Positions 37,131 to 43,788 of a DNA stretch of 60,851 nt are shown in pieces (the stretch's first letter is position 1; every line of letters begins with the position of its first letter). The translations under genes were made by a program, and so were the position numbers. The notes below the pieces were generated by a model, which saw only the letters and a list, made by a program, of their open reading frames with translations, was not told the DNA's origin and ran no database searches. The stretch comes from an uncultured Pseudoclavibacter sp. (lineage in GTDB: Bacteria > Actinomycetota > Actinomycetes > Actinomycetales > Microbacteriaceae). The stretch lies in the NCBI GenBank assembly GCA_946221025.1, contig CAMIMS010000008.1, positions 1-60,851 of the forward strand, in the 5' to 3' direction.

Positions 37131-37150
37131 GCCGTAGTTCAAAGTTCGGC
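37131..37150. promoter_or_regulatory. Candidate DtxR/MntR-family operator upstream of the first regulator gene
   Basis: The 20-bp sequence GCCGTAGTTCAAAGTTCGGC is an imperfect palindrome (7 of 10 positions pair), 14 bp before the regulator's ATG. A related 21-bp sequence lies in the pckG-nrdI promoter region at 43140-43160. Shared boxes before metal-related genes suggest a common metal-responsive repressor. No binding data are available. Confidence 0.5.
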
Positions 37151-37164
37151 AGTACCATGAGTAA

Positions 37165-37845
37165 ATGTCCGTCTCAGCGCTTTCCGCCAGCACACAGAAC
37201 TATCTGAAGGCCATATGGGGCCTCACGGAGTGGTCGTCCGCGCAGGTGACGCCGACGCTGATCGCGGAGCGGACGGGATTAAAGCTCTCCTCCGTCTCTG
37301 ATGCCGTCCGCAAGCTCGCGTCGCAGGGGCTCGTAGACCACGCGCCTTACGGGGCGGTGGAGTTGACGGAGACCGGACGTTCGTATGCGTTGGTGATGGT
37401 CAGGCGGCATCGCCTCATCGAGGCGTTCCTTGTGAGTGTCCTGGGCTACTCCTGGGATCAAGTGCACGATGAGGCAGAGCACCTTGAGCATGCGGTGTCA
37501 GATTTCATGATCGACCGGATCGATGAGTTTCTGGAGTTCCCCACCCGCGACCCGCATGGCGACCCCATCCCGTCAGCAGACGGCACCGTACATATCCCAG
37601 ATGCAACGCAACTGACTACGGTAGGAGCGGGGCACCGTGTTCTGGTCGAACGCATCTCGGACTCGGACCCCGCGCTCCTACAGTTCTTTCAGGAGCACGG
37701 ATTTGTGGTCGGAGCGACACTCGATGTCGGCGAAGGGGCGGCCTTTTCGGATTCGCTTGATGTGCGGGTGGCGGAGGCAGCGTCCTCAGTGGCGTTGGGA
37801 CGTTCGGCTACGGATGCGCTCTACGTGTCCATCGCAGACGGTTGA
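37165..37845 (+). CDS. DtxR/MntR-family metal-dependent regulator
   Basis: A 226-residue repressor. The winged helix is at residues 8-70 (YLKAIWGLTEW, then IAERTGLKLSSVSDAVRKL), followed by the dimerisation/metal-binding domain with HRLIEAFLVSVLGY and the His-rich helix DEAEHLEHAVSDFMIDRID. The usual inter-domain DPHGDPIPSADG and an SH3-like C-terminal domain (about 150-226) complete a full-length, IdeR/MntR-type protein. Neighbouring Mn importer, PEP carboxykinase and nrdIEF genes favour manganese as co-repressor. The candidate operator just upstream suggests autoregulation. Its 3' end overlaps the next gene tail to tail by 25 bp. Confidence 0.85.
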   Translation: MSVSALSASTQNYLKAIWGLTEWSSAQVTPTLIAERTGLKLSSVSDAVRKLASQGLVDHAPYGAVELTETGRSYALVMVRRHRLIEAFLVSVLGYSWDQVHDEAEHLEHAVSDFMIDRIDEFLEFPTRDPHGDPIPSADGTVHIPDATQLTTVGAGHRVLVERISDSDPALLQFFQEHGFVVGATLDVGEGAAFSDSLDVRVAEAASSVALGRSATDALYVSIADG

Positions 37846-38465
37846 GCCAGCAGTTGCTCCGCTTCTTCGGGGAGTGACCCGCGAAGCGCCCCTATTCCGG
37901 CCGGGAGTAGCGTTCCGTGCCATTGTGCCGTGCGGACGTCAGCGACGTGCGAACCCGTTGCACTTGCGCGGATCTGCATCCGAGTGCCCGGGCGGAGGTT
38001 CCGCTCGTCGAGGAAGGTCAGTATTTCCACAGGCGCGTCGGCGACTCGCGTGATCACGACCGGAGTCCGGTGCGAGTGAACCAGCTGTCCCAGCGGTGAG
38101 TCGGTGAGGGGTTCGATGTCGCCGCCTGGTGTAGGGATGGGTTGCCCGTAGGGGTCGTGGGTGGGCTCGTCGAGGGAGGCTTCGATCCGCTGGAGAAACC
38201 TAGGTGAACTGCTGCCTTCCAGAGCTTCTGCGTTTGTGGCGAGTTCGCTCCAAGGGAGGTTGAGGATGTCGTGAAGGAAGCAGCGAAGTATTCGATTGGC
38301 CCGCACGACCTGTATCGCTTCTAACCGCCCCTCCGGCGTAAGCGAAACACTCTTGTACCGTTCGTGTTCGATCAGGCCATCGCCGACGAGACGTTTGACC
38401 TGTTCGGAAACGCTTCCCGGAACATGTTGCAGTGCGCGGGCGAGGCCGGTGATCGTGACCGGCAC
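37821..38465 (-). CDS. Second DtxR/MntR-family regulator, N-terminally shortened
   Basis: A 214-residue DtxR-type protein with the HTH part ITGLARALQHVPGSVSEQVK, the typical DPYGQPIPTPGGD linker and an SH3-like tail. Reading upstream of the GTG start, the frame still encodes family-like LRAIWSLTESDH but then meets a TAG, so the first helix (equivalent to residues 1-20 of its neighbour) lacks a start. A 14-bp inverted repeat occupies that spot. The dimer helix has fewer His/Glu ligands than the first regulator. It may be a functional divergent regulator, or one damaged by a rearrangement. Confidence 0.7.
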   Translation of the reverse strand: MPVTITGLARALQHVPGSVSEQVKRLVGDGLIEHERYKSVSLTPEGRLEAIQVVRANRILRCFLHDILNLPWSELATNAEALEGSSSPRFLQRIEASLDEPTHDPYGQPIPTPGGDIEPLTDSPLGQLVHSHRTPVVITRVADAPVEILTFLDERNLRPGTRMQIRASATGSHVADVRTAQWHGTLLPAGIGALRGSLPEEAEQLLAQPSAMDT

Positions 38466-38477
38466 ATGATCGGATTC

Positions 38478-38524
38478 GGTCAGGGACCAGATCGCACGAA
38501 GCTACCGCGCTCTGGTCCCTGACC
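38478..38524. repeat. 14-bp inverted repeat at the 5' end of the second regulator gene
   Basis: GGTCAGGGACCAGA (38478-38491) and TCTGGTCCCTGACC (38511-38524) are perfectly complementary around a 19-base spacer. One arm lies in sequence that encodes IWSLT in the regulator frame; the other lies where its missing N-terminus should be. Since the mntB-like gene is transcribed toward it, the hairpin could also act as a terminator, although no T-run follows. Confidence 0.8.
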
Positions 38525-38552
38525 GGTCGCTTTTGCCACGCATACGGGGCCC

Positions 38553-39428
38553 TCACTGAGCAGCGGCGAGCGCTCGGCGACGACGTGAGCTCAGGACTCG
38601 GGTTCCGATGAGGCCGTGCCGGGGGCTGAAGAGGTAGACCAGTGCGAACACGGCCCCCTGGGCGAGGACGACCATGCCTCCGGAGGCGGTGTCGAGGTAG
38701 TAGCTCAGGTAGAGGCCAATCACGGCGCAAGCGGCGGAGATGGCGGGGGCGATGATGAGCATGCGTCCAAACCGGTCGGTGAGGAGGTAGGCGGTGGCTC
38801 CTGGGATGATGAGCATCGCGACGACGAGGACCACGCCGACGGCTTGCAAAGCAACGACCGCGGTCAGTGCGAGGAGGCCGAGGAGGGCGGCACCGAGGAG
38901 CTTCGGGTTGAGCCCGATGGCGTGGGCGTGTGTGGGGTCGAAGGCGTAGAGGGTGAAGTCGCGGCGTTTGCTGATGAGAATGATGAAGGTGATCGCACCG
39001 AGGATGATGATCTGGATGAGGTCCGACCAGGAAACGCCGAGCAGGTTACCGAAGATGATGTGATTCAGGTCGGTCTGCGACGGCGTGACGGAGATCAGCA
39101 CGAGCCCGAGGGCGAAGAGGGTGGTGAACACGATCCCAATTGCGGCGTCCTCCTTCACTCTGCTGGTGTCTCTCACCGCTCCGATCAGGGCGACGGCGAG
39201 GAAGCCGAAGATCACGGCGCCGAGCGCAAAGGGCGCACCGGCGATGTAGGCCAGGACGACACCAGGGAGGACGGCGTGGGAGACAGCGTCACCCATGAGC
39301 GACCAACCGATCAGGACGAGCCAGCAGGAGAGCACCGCGCACACGATCGAGGCGATCAGGGTGGTGGCGAGGGCTCTGACCATGAAGTCGTAGCTGAGGG
39401 GTTCGAGGAAGAATTCGATCAGGTTCAT
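38553..39428 (-). CDS. Mn2+/Zn2+/Fe2+ ABC transporter, permease subunit
   Basis: A 291-residue permease of the ABC-3 family with about eight hydrophobic helices (for example LSYDFMVRALATTLIASIVC and AVVALQAVGVVLVVAMLIIP). ILIGWSLMGDAVSHAVLPGVV is the family signature. With the ATPase and binding protein upstream it forms a high-affinity divalent metal importer of the MntABC/SitABCD type. The ATG overlaps the ATPase stop by one base. Substrate choice (Mn rather than Zn or Fe) is inferred from the Mn-linked genes around it. Confidence 0.9.
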   Translation of the reverse strand: MNLIEFFLEPLSYDFMVRALATTLIASIVCAVLSCWLVLIGWSLMGDAVSHAVLPGVVLAYIAGAPFALGAVIFGFLAVALIGAVRDTSRVKEDAAIGIVFTTLFALGLVLISVTPSQTDLNHIIFGNLLGVSWSDLIQIIILGAITFIILISKRRDFTLYAFDPTHAHAIGLNPKLLGAALLGLLALTAVVALQAVGVVLVVAMLIIPGATAYLLTDRFGRMLIIAPAISAACAVIGLYLSYYLDTASGGMVVLAQGAVFALVYLFSPRHGLIGTRVLSSRRRRALAAAQ

Positions 39429-40165
39429 CAGTTGTCGCCTCGGTTCATGACGTCCAGGCCGAAGGCCAGGGCAAGGTTGTCGGGCTGGAGCACCAGGCCG
39501 GGTTCGCCGTGCATGAGCACGCGCCGCATGAGTAGAATGGCCTCGTCGGCCAGGTCGGGTAATGCGTGGAGGTCGTGGGTTGAGACGAGGATCGTTGCTC
39601 CGTCGCCGGCGAATTCGCGCAGCAGACGGGTGATGGTCGCTTCGGAGCGCTTGTCGACGCCAGCGAATGGCTCGTCCAGCAGCAGGATCGTCGCGCCTTG
39701 CGCGATGCCGCGTGCCACGAAGGCGCGCTTCTTTTGGCCGCCTGAGAGTTGCCCGATCTGTCTATTTGCATATTCAGTGAGTTCCACCCGTTCCAACGCG
39801 TGATCAACGGCGTCATGGTCGGCTTTCCTCGCGTGGCGGGTGAAGCCCATGTGGCCGTAGCGTCCGGTCATGACGACGTCGCGCACCGTTACCGGGAAGG
39901 CCCAGTCCACGTCCTCACTCTGCGGCACGTAGCCCACGACGCCCGATTTGCGTGCTTTCGCGGGATTCTCACCCTCAACGCGCACAGTTCCGGAGTCGGG
40001 ACGCAGGAGCCCCATGATGGTCTTGAACAGAGTGGATTTTCCAGATCCGTTCATCCCGATGAGTCCACATACGCGCCCGGCTTGGATGTCGAGGCTGGCG
40101 TGATCGAGGGCGAGGACCTCACCGTAGTGCACTGTGACGTCGTGCACTGAGATCGCTGCGGTCAT
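39428..40165 (-). CDS. Mn2+/Zn2+ ABC transporter, ATP-binding subunit
   Basis: A 245-residue ABC ATPase. Walker A is GLIGMNGSGKSTLFKTIMGL, the signature is IGQLSGGQKKRAFVARGIAQ, Walker B is ILLLDEPFAG and the switch His lies in VSTHDLHAL. It energises the adjacent permease on the cytoplasmic side. The gene overlaps the binding-protein gene upstream by four bases and the permease gene by one, so the three are a single coupled operon. Confidence 0.92.
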   Translation of the reverse strand: MTAAISVHDVTVHYGEVLALDHASLDIQAGRVCGLIGMNGSGKSTLFKTIMGLLRPDSGTVRVEGENPAKARKSGVVGYVPQSEDVDWAFPVTVRDVVMTGRYGHMGFTRHARKADHDAVDHALERVELTEYANRQIGQLSGGQKKRAFVARGIAQGATILLLDEPFAGVDKRSEATITRLLREFAGDGATILVSTHDLHALPDLADEAILLMRRVLMHGEPGLVLQPDNLALAFGLDVMNRGDN

Positions 40166-41115
40166 GACTGCTGTCCGGTCAGGGCGTCGATGATGACGGT
40201 CGCGTCATGGCGAATGAGGTCGAGGTAGGTCGGCACCGGGCCGTCGGCTTCAGAGAGAGAGTCCACGTAGAGTGTGCCGCCGAAGACTGCATCGGTGGCC
40301 TCGACGACCTGCTGCATGGGTGCATCTGAAACGGTGGACTCGCAGAACACAGCGGGTACGTCGTTGGCGCGCACGAACTCGATCGCCGAAGTGATCTGCT
40401 GCGGCGTGGCCTGTTGCTCAGCGTTCACGGCCCAGATGTACTTCTCGGTCAGCCCGGCATCACGAGCGAGGTACGAGAACGCGCCCTCGCAGGTCACCAA
40501 GGCCCGCTGATTGGCAGGCAAAACTGATAGTTCCTCGACAAGTTCGTCTTGCACGCTCTGAAGCTCAGCCTTGTACGCCTCTCCGTTGGCCTCAAATGCG
40601 CTCGCGTTCTCTGGGTCGAGCTCGCTGAACGCCTCGATCATGTTGTCGACGTAGATCTGCACGTTCACTGGGCTCATCCACGCGTGCGGGTTCGGCAACC
40701 CGGCATAGGCGTCCTCACTGATATCTATCGTCTCGACTCCTTCGCTGACGACGACGTGAGGCACGTCCAGTCCCTCAACGAACTGCCCGAACCATGCTTC
40801 GAGGTTCATCCCGTTGTCAAGAATGAGGTCGGCTTCGGAGGCCTTTCGAATGTCCCCCGGCGTGGGCTCGTAACCGTGGATCTCCGCGCCAACCTTCGTG
40901 ATCGACTCCACGCGCAAGTGGTCGCCGGCCACGTTCTCAGCAATGTCCGCGAGGACGGTGAAGGTGGTCAGTACCACCGGGCGTTCGTCGGCTGCGGCGT
41001 CGGTACCGCTGCCGGCACTGCTGCAGGCGGCGAGGCTGATCGTGAGTGCCGATGCTGCCAACAAAGCGAGCGAGCGTCGGATGGATCCTGGGGATCGGGG
41101 TGTGCTGCGGTTCAT
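40162..41115 (-). CDS. Metal-binding lipoprotein of the Mn/Zn ABC transporter (cluster A-I SBP)
   Basis: A 317-residue lipoprotein (lipobox SLAAC, Cys near residue 31) anchored on the outer face of the membrane. Metal-ligand regions of the family are visible: the His in GAEIHGYEPTPGDIRKASEA, the His in LPNPHAWMSPVNVQIYVDNM, the Glu in VPAVFCESTVSDAPMQQV and a late Asp. There is no His-rich loop of the kind typical for zinc-specific ZnuA, which favours Mn or Fe. It is the first gene of the mnt-like operon, 58 bp from the pckG stop. Confidence 0.9.
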   Translation of the reverse strand: MNRSTPRSPGSIRRSLALLAASALTISLAACSSAGSGTDAAADERPVVLTTFTVLADIAENVAGDHLRVESITKVGAEIHGYEPTPGDIRKASEADLILDNGMNLEAWFGQFVEGLDVPHVVVSEGVETIDISEDAYAGLPNPHAWMSPVNVQIYVDNMIEAFSELDPENASAFEANGEAYKAELQSVQDELVEELSVLPANQRALVTCEGAFSYLARDAGLTEKYIWAVNAEQQATPQQITSAIEFVRANDVPAVFCESTVSDAPMQQVVEATDAVFGGTLYVDSLSEADGPVPTYLDLIRHDATVIIDALTGQQS

Positions 41116-41173
41116 GCTCTATAAGTCCTTCATGTCAGGGTGTTCAATGGTCGCGTCTGCGGTACTGCCCACA

Positions 41174-43039
41174 TCATTGGGCAATATCCGACGCTGGGTC
41201 GGAGGCGAGTGGTTGGAGAGTTTCAGCGACACGATGATGTGCATCCCAGATGGCTTGTGGGAGGTCTCGCAGGTTCGAGAGGTGCCCATGTCGGTGCTGC
41301 ATTTCCTCGGCCCAGCGCTTCGTGTCGATTCGCAGCAGCCGGTCAAGATCCTCTGCGGGAACATCGAGGCCGGTGAGGTCGAGTTCTTCCGCTGTGGGGA
41401 GGACGCCTACTGGCGTGGGCTGCCCGTGGGCGTCCCCTGCGCGGTAGCGGAAGAGCCAGTTCAGCGCGCGGAGGTTCTCGCGGTAGCCAGGCCAGAGGTA
41501 GTGGCCGTCTTCGGGGTCGCGCTGGAACCAGTTGACGTGCGCGAATACCGGCAGCTCCCGCGCCTGGCTGAGGAGGCTCAGCCAGTGCTTCGCGTAGCGG
41601 CCTTCTGAGTAGGAGAAGAAGGGTCGCATCGACATAGGGTCGTATCTGAGTTGCCCGTCGACGCCCTCCGCGGCGAAGGTCGCCTCCGCGCCCAGGGTGA
41701 GGCCGTCGTAGACGCCGACCGCGAGGTCGTCGATGGCGCGGATCAGGGGTTCGCGGTCGCGGGTGCGACCGCCGAAGATGATCGCATCGATCACAACACC
41801 TGCAGGGTCTGCGGCATCGGCGGCGAGGTTCGGGATGCGTTCGAGGGGAATCGTGAAACGGCTGTTCGGGTGCGCCCACGGAGCATCCTGCTGGTCAGAT
41901 CTGCGGTCGGCGATAGGGGCTCCTGTCCAGTCGAGCCAGCCCTCGAGTTCCGCAGGAGGCTGGGGGGTGAGACCCTCCCACCACACGTCGCCAGTGAGAC
42001 GGTTGTAGGCGGTATTGGTGAAGATCGTGCCGGAGCCCTCCGCGATCGCAGCCATCGCCGTCGGGTTCGTACGCTCGTTCGTGTCTTTCGCCACCCCGAA
42101 CGCGCCGTTCTCGGGGTTGATCGCCCGCAAGCGGCCCTCGTCGTCGATCCACAACCAGGCAATATCGTCGCCGTAGAAGTCAACCCGGTACCGATCCCCG
42201 AGCGTGTCCGGCGGCAATGTCATCGCGAGGTTGGTCTTACCCGACGCGCTCGGAAACCCGCCGCAGACGTGAGAGGTGGCACCGGTTTCGAGGTCGCGGA
42301 TGCCTAACAGGAGGAACTGTTCGGCGAGGAACTTGCCCGAGAGGTAGCCGTCGTAGGAGGCCTGGCGGAGGCCGTGAGCGATTTTCCCGAGAAGTGCGTT
42401 GCCGCCGTATGCGGAGCCGTAATGGAGGATCGTGCGCTCGTCGGCGATGGTCGCGAACAGGCGCGCATCCTCCGGGGTGCCGTGCATGAGCGTGTCGGGA
42501 TCGCCGGTGACCTGCACGCCGCGGACGAAGAAGTTCGGGTCGGTGAGCCCGTCGAAGTGTTCGAGGCCGACGCGGGTCATGCGGATCATCTGCAGCACCA
42601 CGGTGCGATCATCAGTCAGCTCCACCCCGGCCGCGTAGGCCGCGAGCGGGGTGCCGGGCGGCGCCATCAGATAGGGAACGACGTACATCGTCTTCCCACG
42701 AGAGGCCCCGCGCATCCGCTCGACAATGAGCGGCTTCACCTCGCTCACTGGCTGCCAGTTGTTGTAGCGGCCGCGATCGGCAGGATTCGAGGTTGCGACG
42801 ACAGTGCGCTCTTCAGAGCGGGCGGTGTCCTTCGGGTTGGATCTGGCATAGTACCGGCCCACACCAGCGGGCAGCATTTTACCTGCGGCGAGGGCTTCGC
42901 CGATGAGCCGCGCGTCATCGGCAGCCGAGACGAGCTCGATCCGCTCGGGATCGGTGACCTCGGCCCACTCCTCCACGAATGCACGGATGCTCTCATTGTC
43001 AATCTCGGCAGGTATCGGGATTCGGCTCTCATCAGCCAT
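41174..43039 (-). CDS. pckG: Phosphoenolpyruvate carboxykinase (GTP)
   Basis: A 621-residue GTP-type PEPCK, which converts oxaloacetate to PEP. It is typically Mn-activated, which suits its place beside a Mn importer. Motifs include YGSAYGGNALLGKIAHGLRQ, P-loop GGFPSASGKTNLAM, GDDIAW and FGGRTRDREPLI. The reactive Cys normally seen in the P-loop (FPSACGKTNLAM) is Ser here. ATG 43039 follows AAGGAGTGTCAC. An upstream extension lacks homology. It is divergent from nrdI, and the 245-bp gap between them holds shared regulatory sites. Confidence 0.93.
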   Translation of the reverse strand: MADESRIPIPAEIDNESIRAFVEEWAEVTDPERIELVSAADDARLIGEALAAGKMLPAGVGRYYARSNPKDTARSEERTVVATSNPADRGRYNNWQPVSEVKPLIVERMRGASRGKTMYVVPYLMAPPGTPLAAYAAGVELTDDRTVVLQMIRMTRVGLEHFDGLTDPNFFVRGVQVTGDPDTLMHGTPEDARLFATIADERTILHYGSAYGGNALLGKIAHGLRQASYDGYLSGKFLAEQFLLLGIRDLETGATSHVCGGFPSASGKTNLAMTLPPDTLGDRYRVDFYGDDIAWLWIDDEGRLRAINPENGAFGVAKDTNERTNPTAMAAIAEGSGTIFTNTAYNRLTGDVWWEGLTPQPPAELEGWLDWTGAPIADRRSDQQDAPWAHPNSRFTIPLERIPNLAADAADPAGVVIDAIIFGGRTRDREPLIRAIDDLAVGVYDGLTLGAEATFAAEGVDGQLRYDPMSMRPFFSYSEGRYAKHWLSLLSQARELPVFAHVNWFQRDPEDGHYLWPGYRENLRALNWLFRYRAGDAHGQPTPVGVLPTAEELDLTGLDVPAEDLDRLLRIDTKRWAEEMQHRHGHLSNLRDLPQAIWDAHHRVAETLQPLASDPASDIAQ

Positions 43040-43139
43040 GTGACACTCCTTCTTCTCTCTTTTCGCGTCTGAGCGCGTCCGACGACCGTCCTGCCCACAG
43101 TCACAGATCATCTGCGCACTTCACTCTAATGTTCGGAGT

Positions 43140-43194
43140 GCCGTAGTTTCAAATGTTGGCGTGTCGTAGATCGGGGAACTACAGTGATGTAGTT
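43140..43194. promoter_or_regulatory. Regulatory region between pckG and nrdI: MntR-like box and second palindrome
   Basis: GCCGTAGTTTCAAATGTTGGC (43140-43160, written here as one 20-base core plus a final C: GCCGTAGTTTCAAATGTTGG then C) resembles the box before the first regulator gene. Seventeen bases on, AACTACAGTGATGTAGTT (43177-43194) is a palindrome with 7-bp arms around GTGA. Both lie between divergent pckG and nrdI, about 90-145 bp before the nrdI start, and could bind a DtxR-type repressor or NrdR. Confidence 0.5.
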
Positions 43195-43284
43195 ACTAGA
43201 TACGCCGCTCCAAACTCTGGTGAGGCACAACATGTAGTGGTTGCTGGCGGGGCGCGTCGCAACCGAAGAGCGAGGAGGATCGCC

Positions 43285-43788
43285 ATGCCAGCCCTATCCG
43301 AGTCCCGGCGCGAAGCGCCCTCTGTGCACGAACTTGCCGCCGCCCGGTCGCCTGATCTGGTGTTCTTTTCGAGTGTTTCGGAGAACACTCGTCGCTTCGT
43401 CGACCGGCTCGACCGGCCCGCGGTTCGTGTTCCGCTGCGGCCACGGGTGGAGGGGTTGATCCGGGTTACACGGCCGTTTGTGCTCGTTGTCCCCACGTAC
43501 GGCGGAGGGGAACGAGCTGGGGCGGTACCGAAGCAGGTAATCCAGTTTCTGAACGACCCCGCTAACCGGGCACTCATACGTGGCGTCATCACAGCGGGGA
43601 ACACGAACTTCGGCGAGCACTACTGCCTCGCCGGTCCCGTCATCTCCGCGAAATGCCAGGTCCCGGAGCTGTACCGCTTCGAGCTGCTCGGCACGCAGCG
43701 CGACATCGAACACGTGAAGAACGGCCTGACCCGCTTCTGGGAGCAGGCCTCCAAAAACCCGACATCCATTGAGAGGAAGACCGCATGA
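43285..43788 (+). CDS. nrdI: Class Ib ribonucleotide reductase flavodoxin-like protein
   Basis: NrdI (167 residues) is the flavodoxin-like partner that supplies superoxide to build the Mn(III)2-tyrosyl radical in NrdF. DLVFFSSVSENTRRFVDRL binds the FMN phosphate, and LVVPTYGGGERAGAVPKQVI and GVITAGNTNFGEHYCLAG are family motifs. ATG 43285 follows GAGGAGGATCGCC. The four-base overlap with nrdE couples their translation. Its presence argues that the downstream reductase runs with manganese. Confidence 0.95.
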   Translation: MPALSESRREAPSVHELAAARSPDLVFFSSVSENTRRFVDRLDRPAVRVPLRPRVEGLIRVTRPFVLVVPTYGGGERAGAVPKQVIQFLNDPANRALIRGVITAGNTNFGEHYCLAGPVISAKCQVPELYRFELLGTQRDIEHVKNGLTRFWEQASKNPTSIERKTA

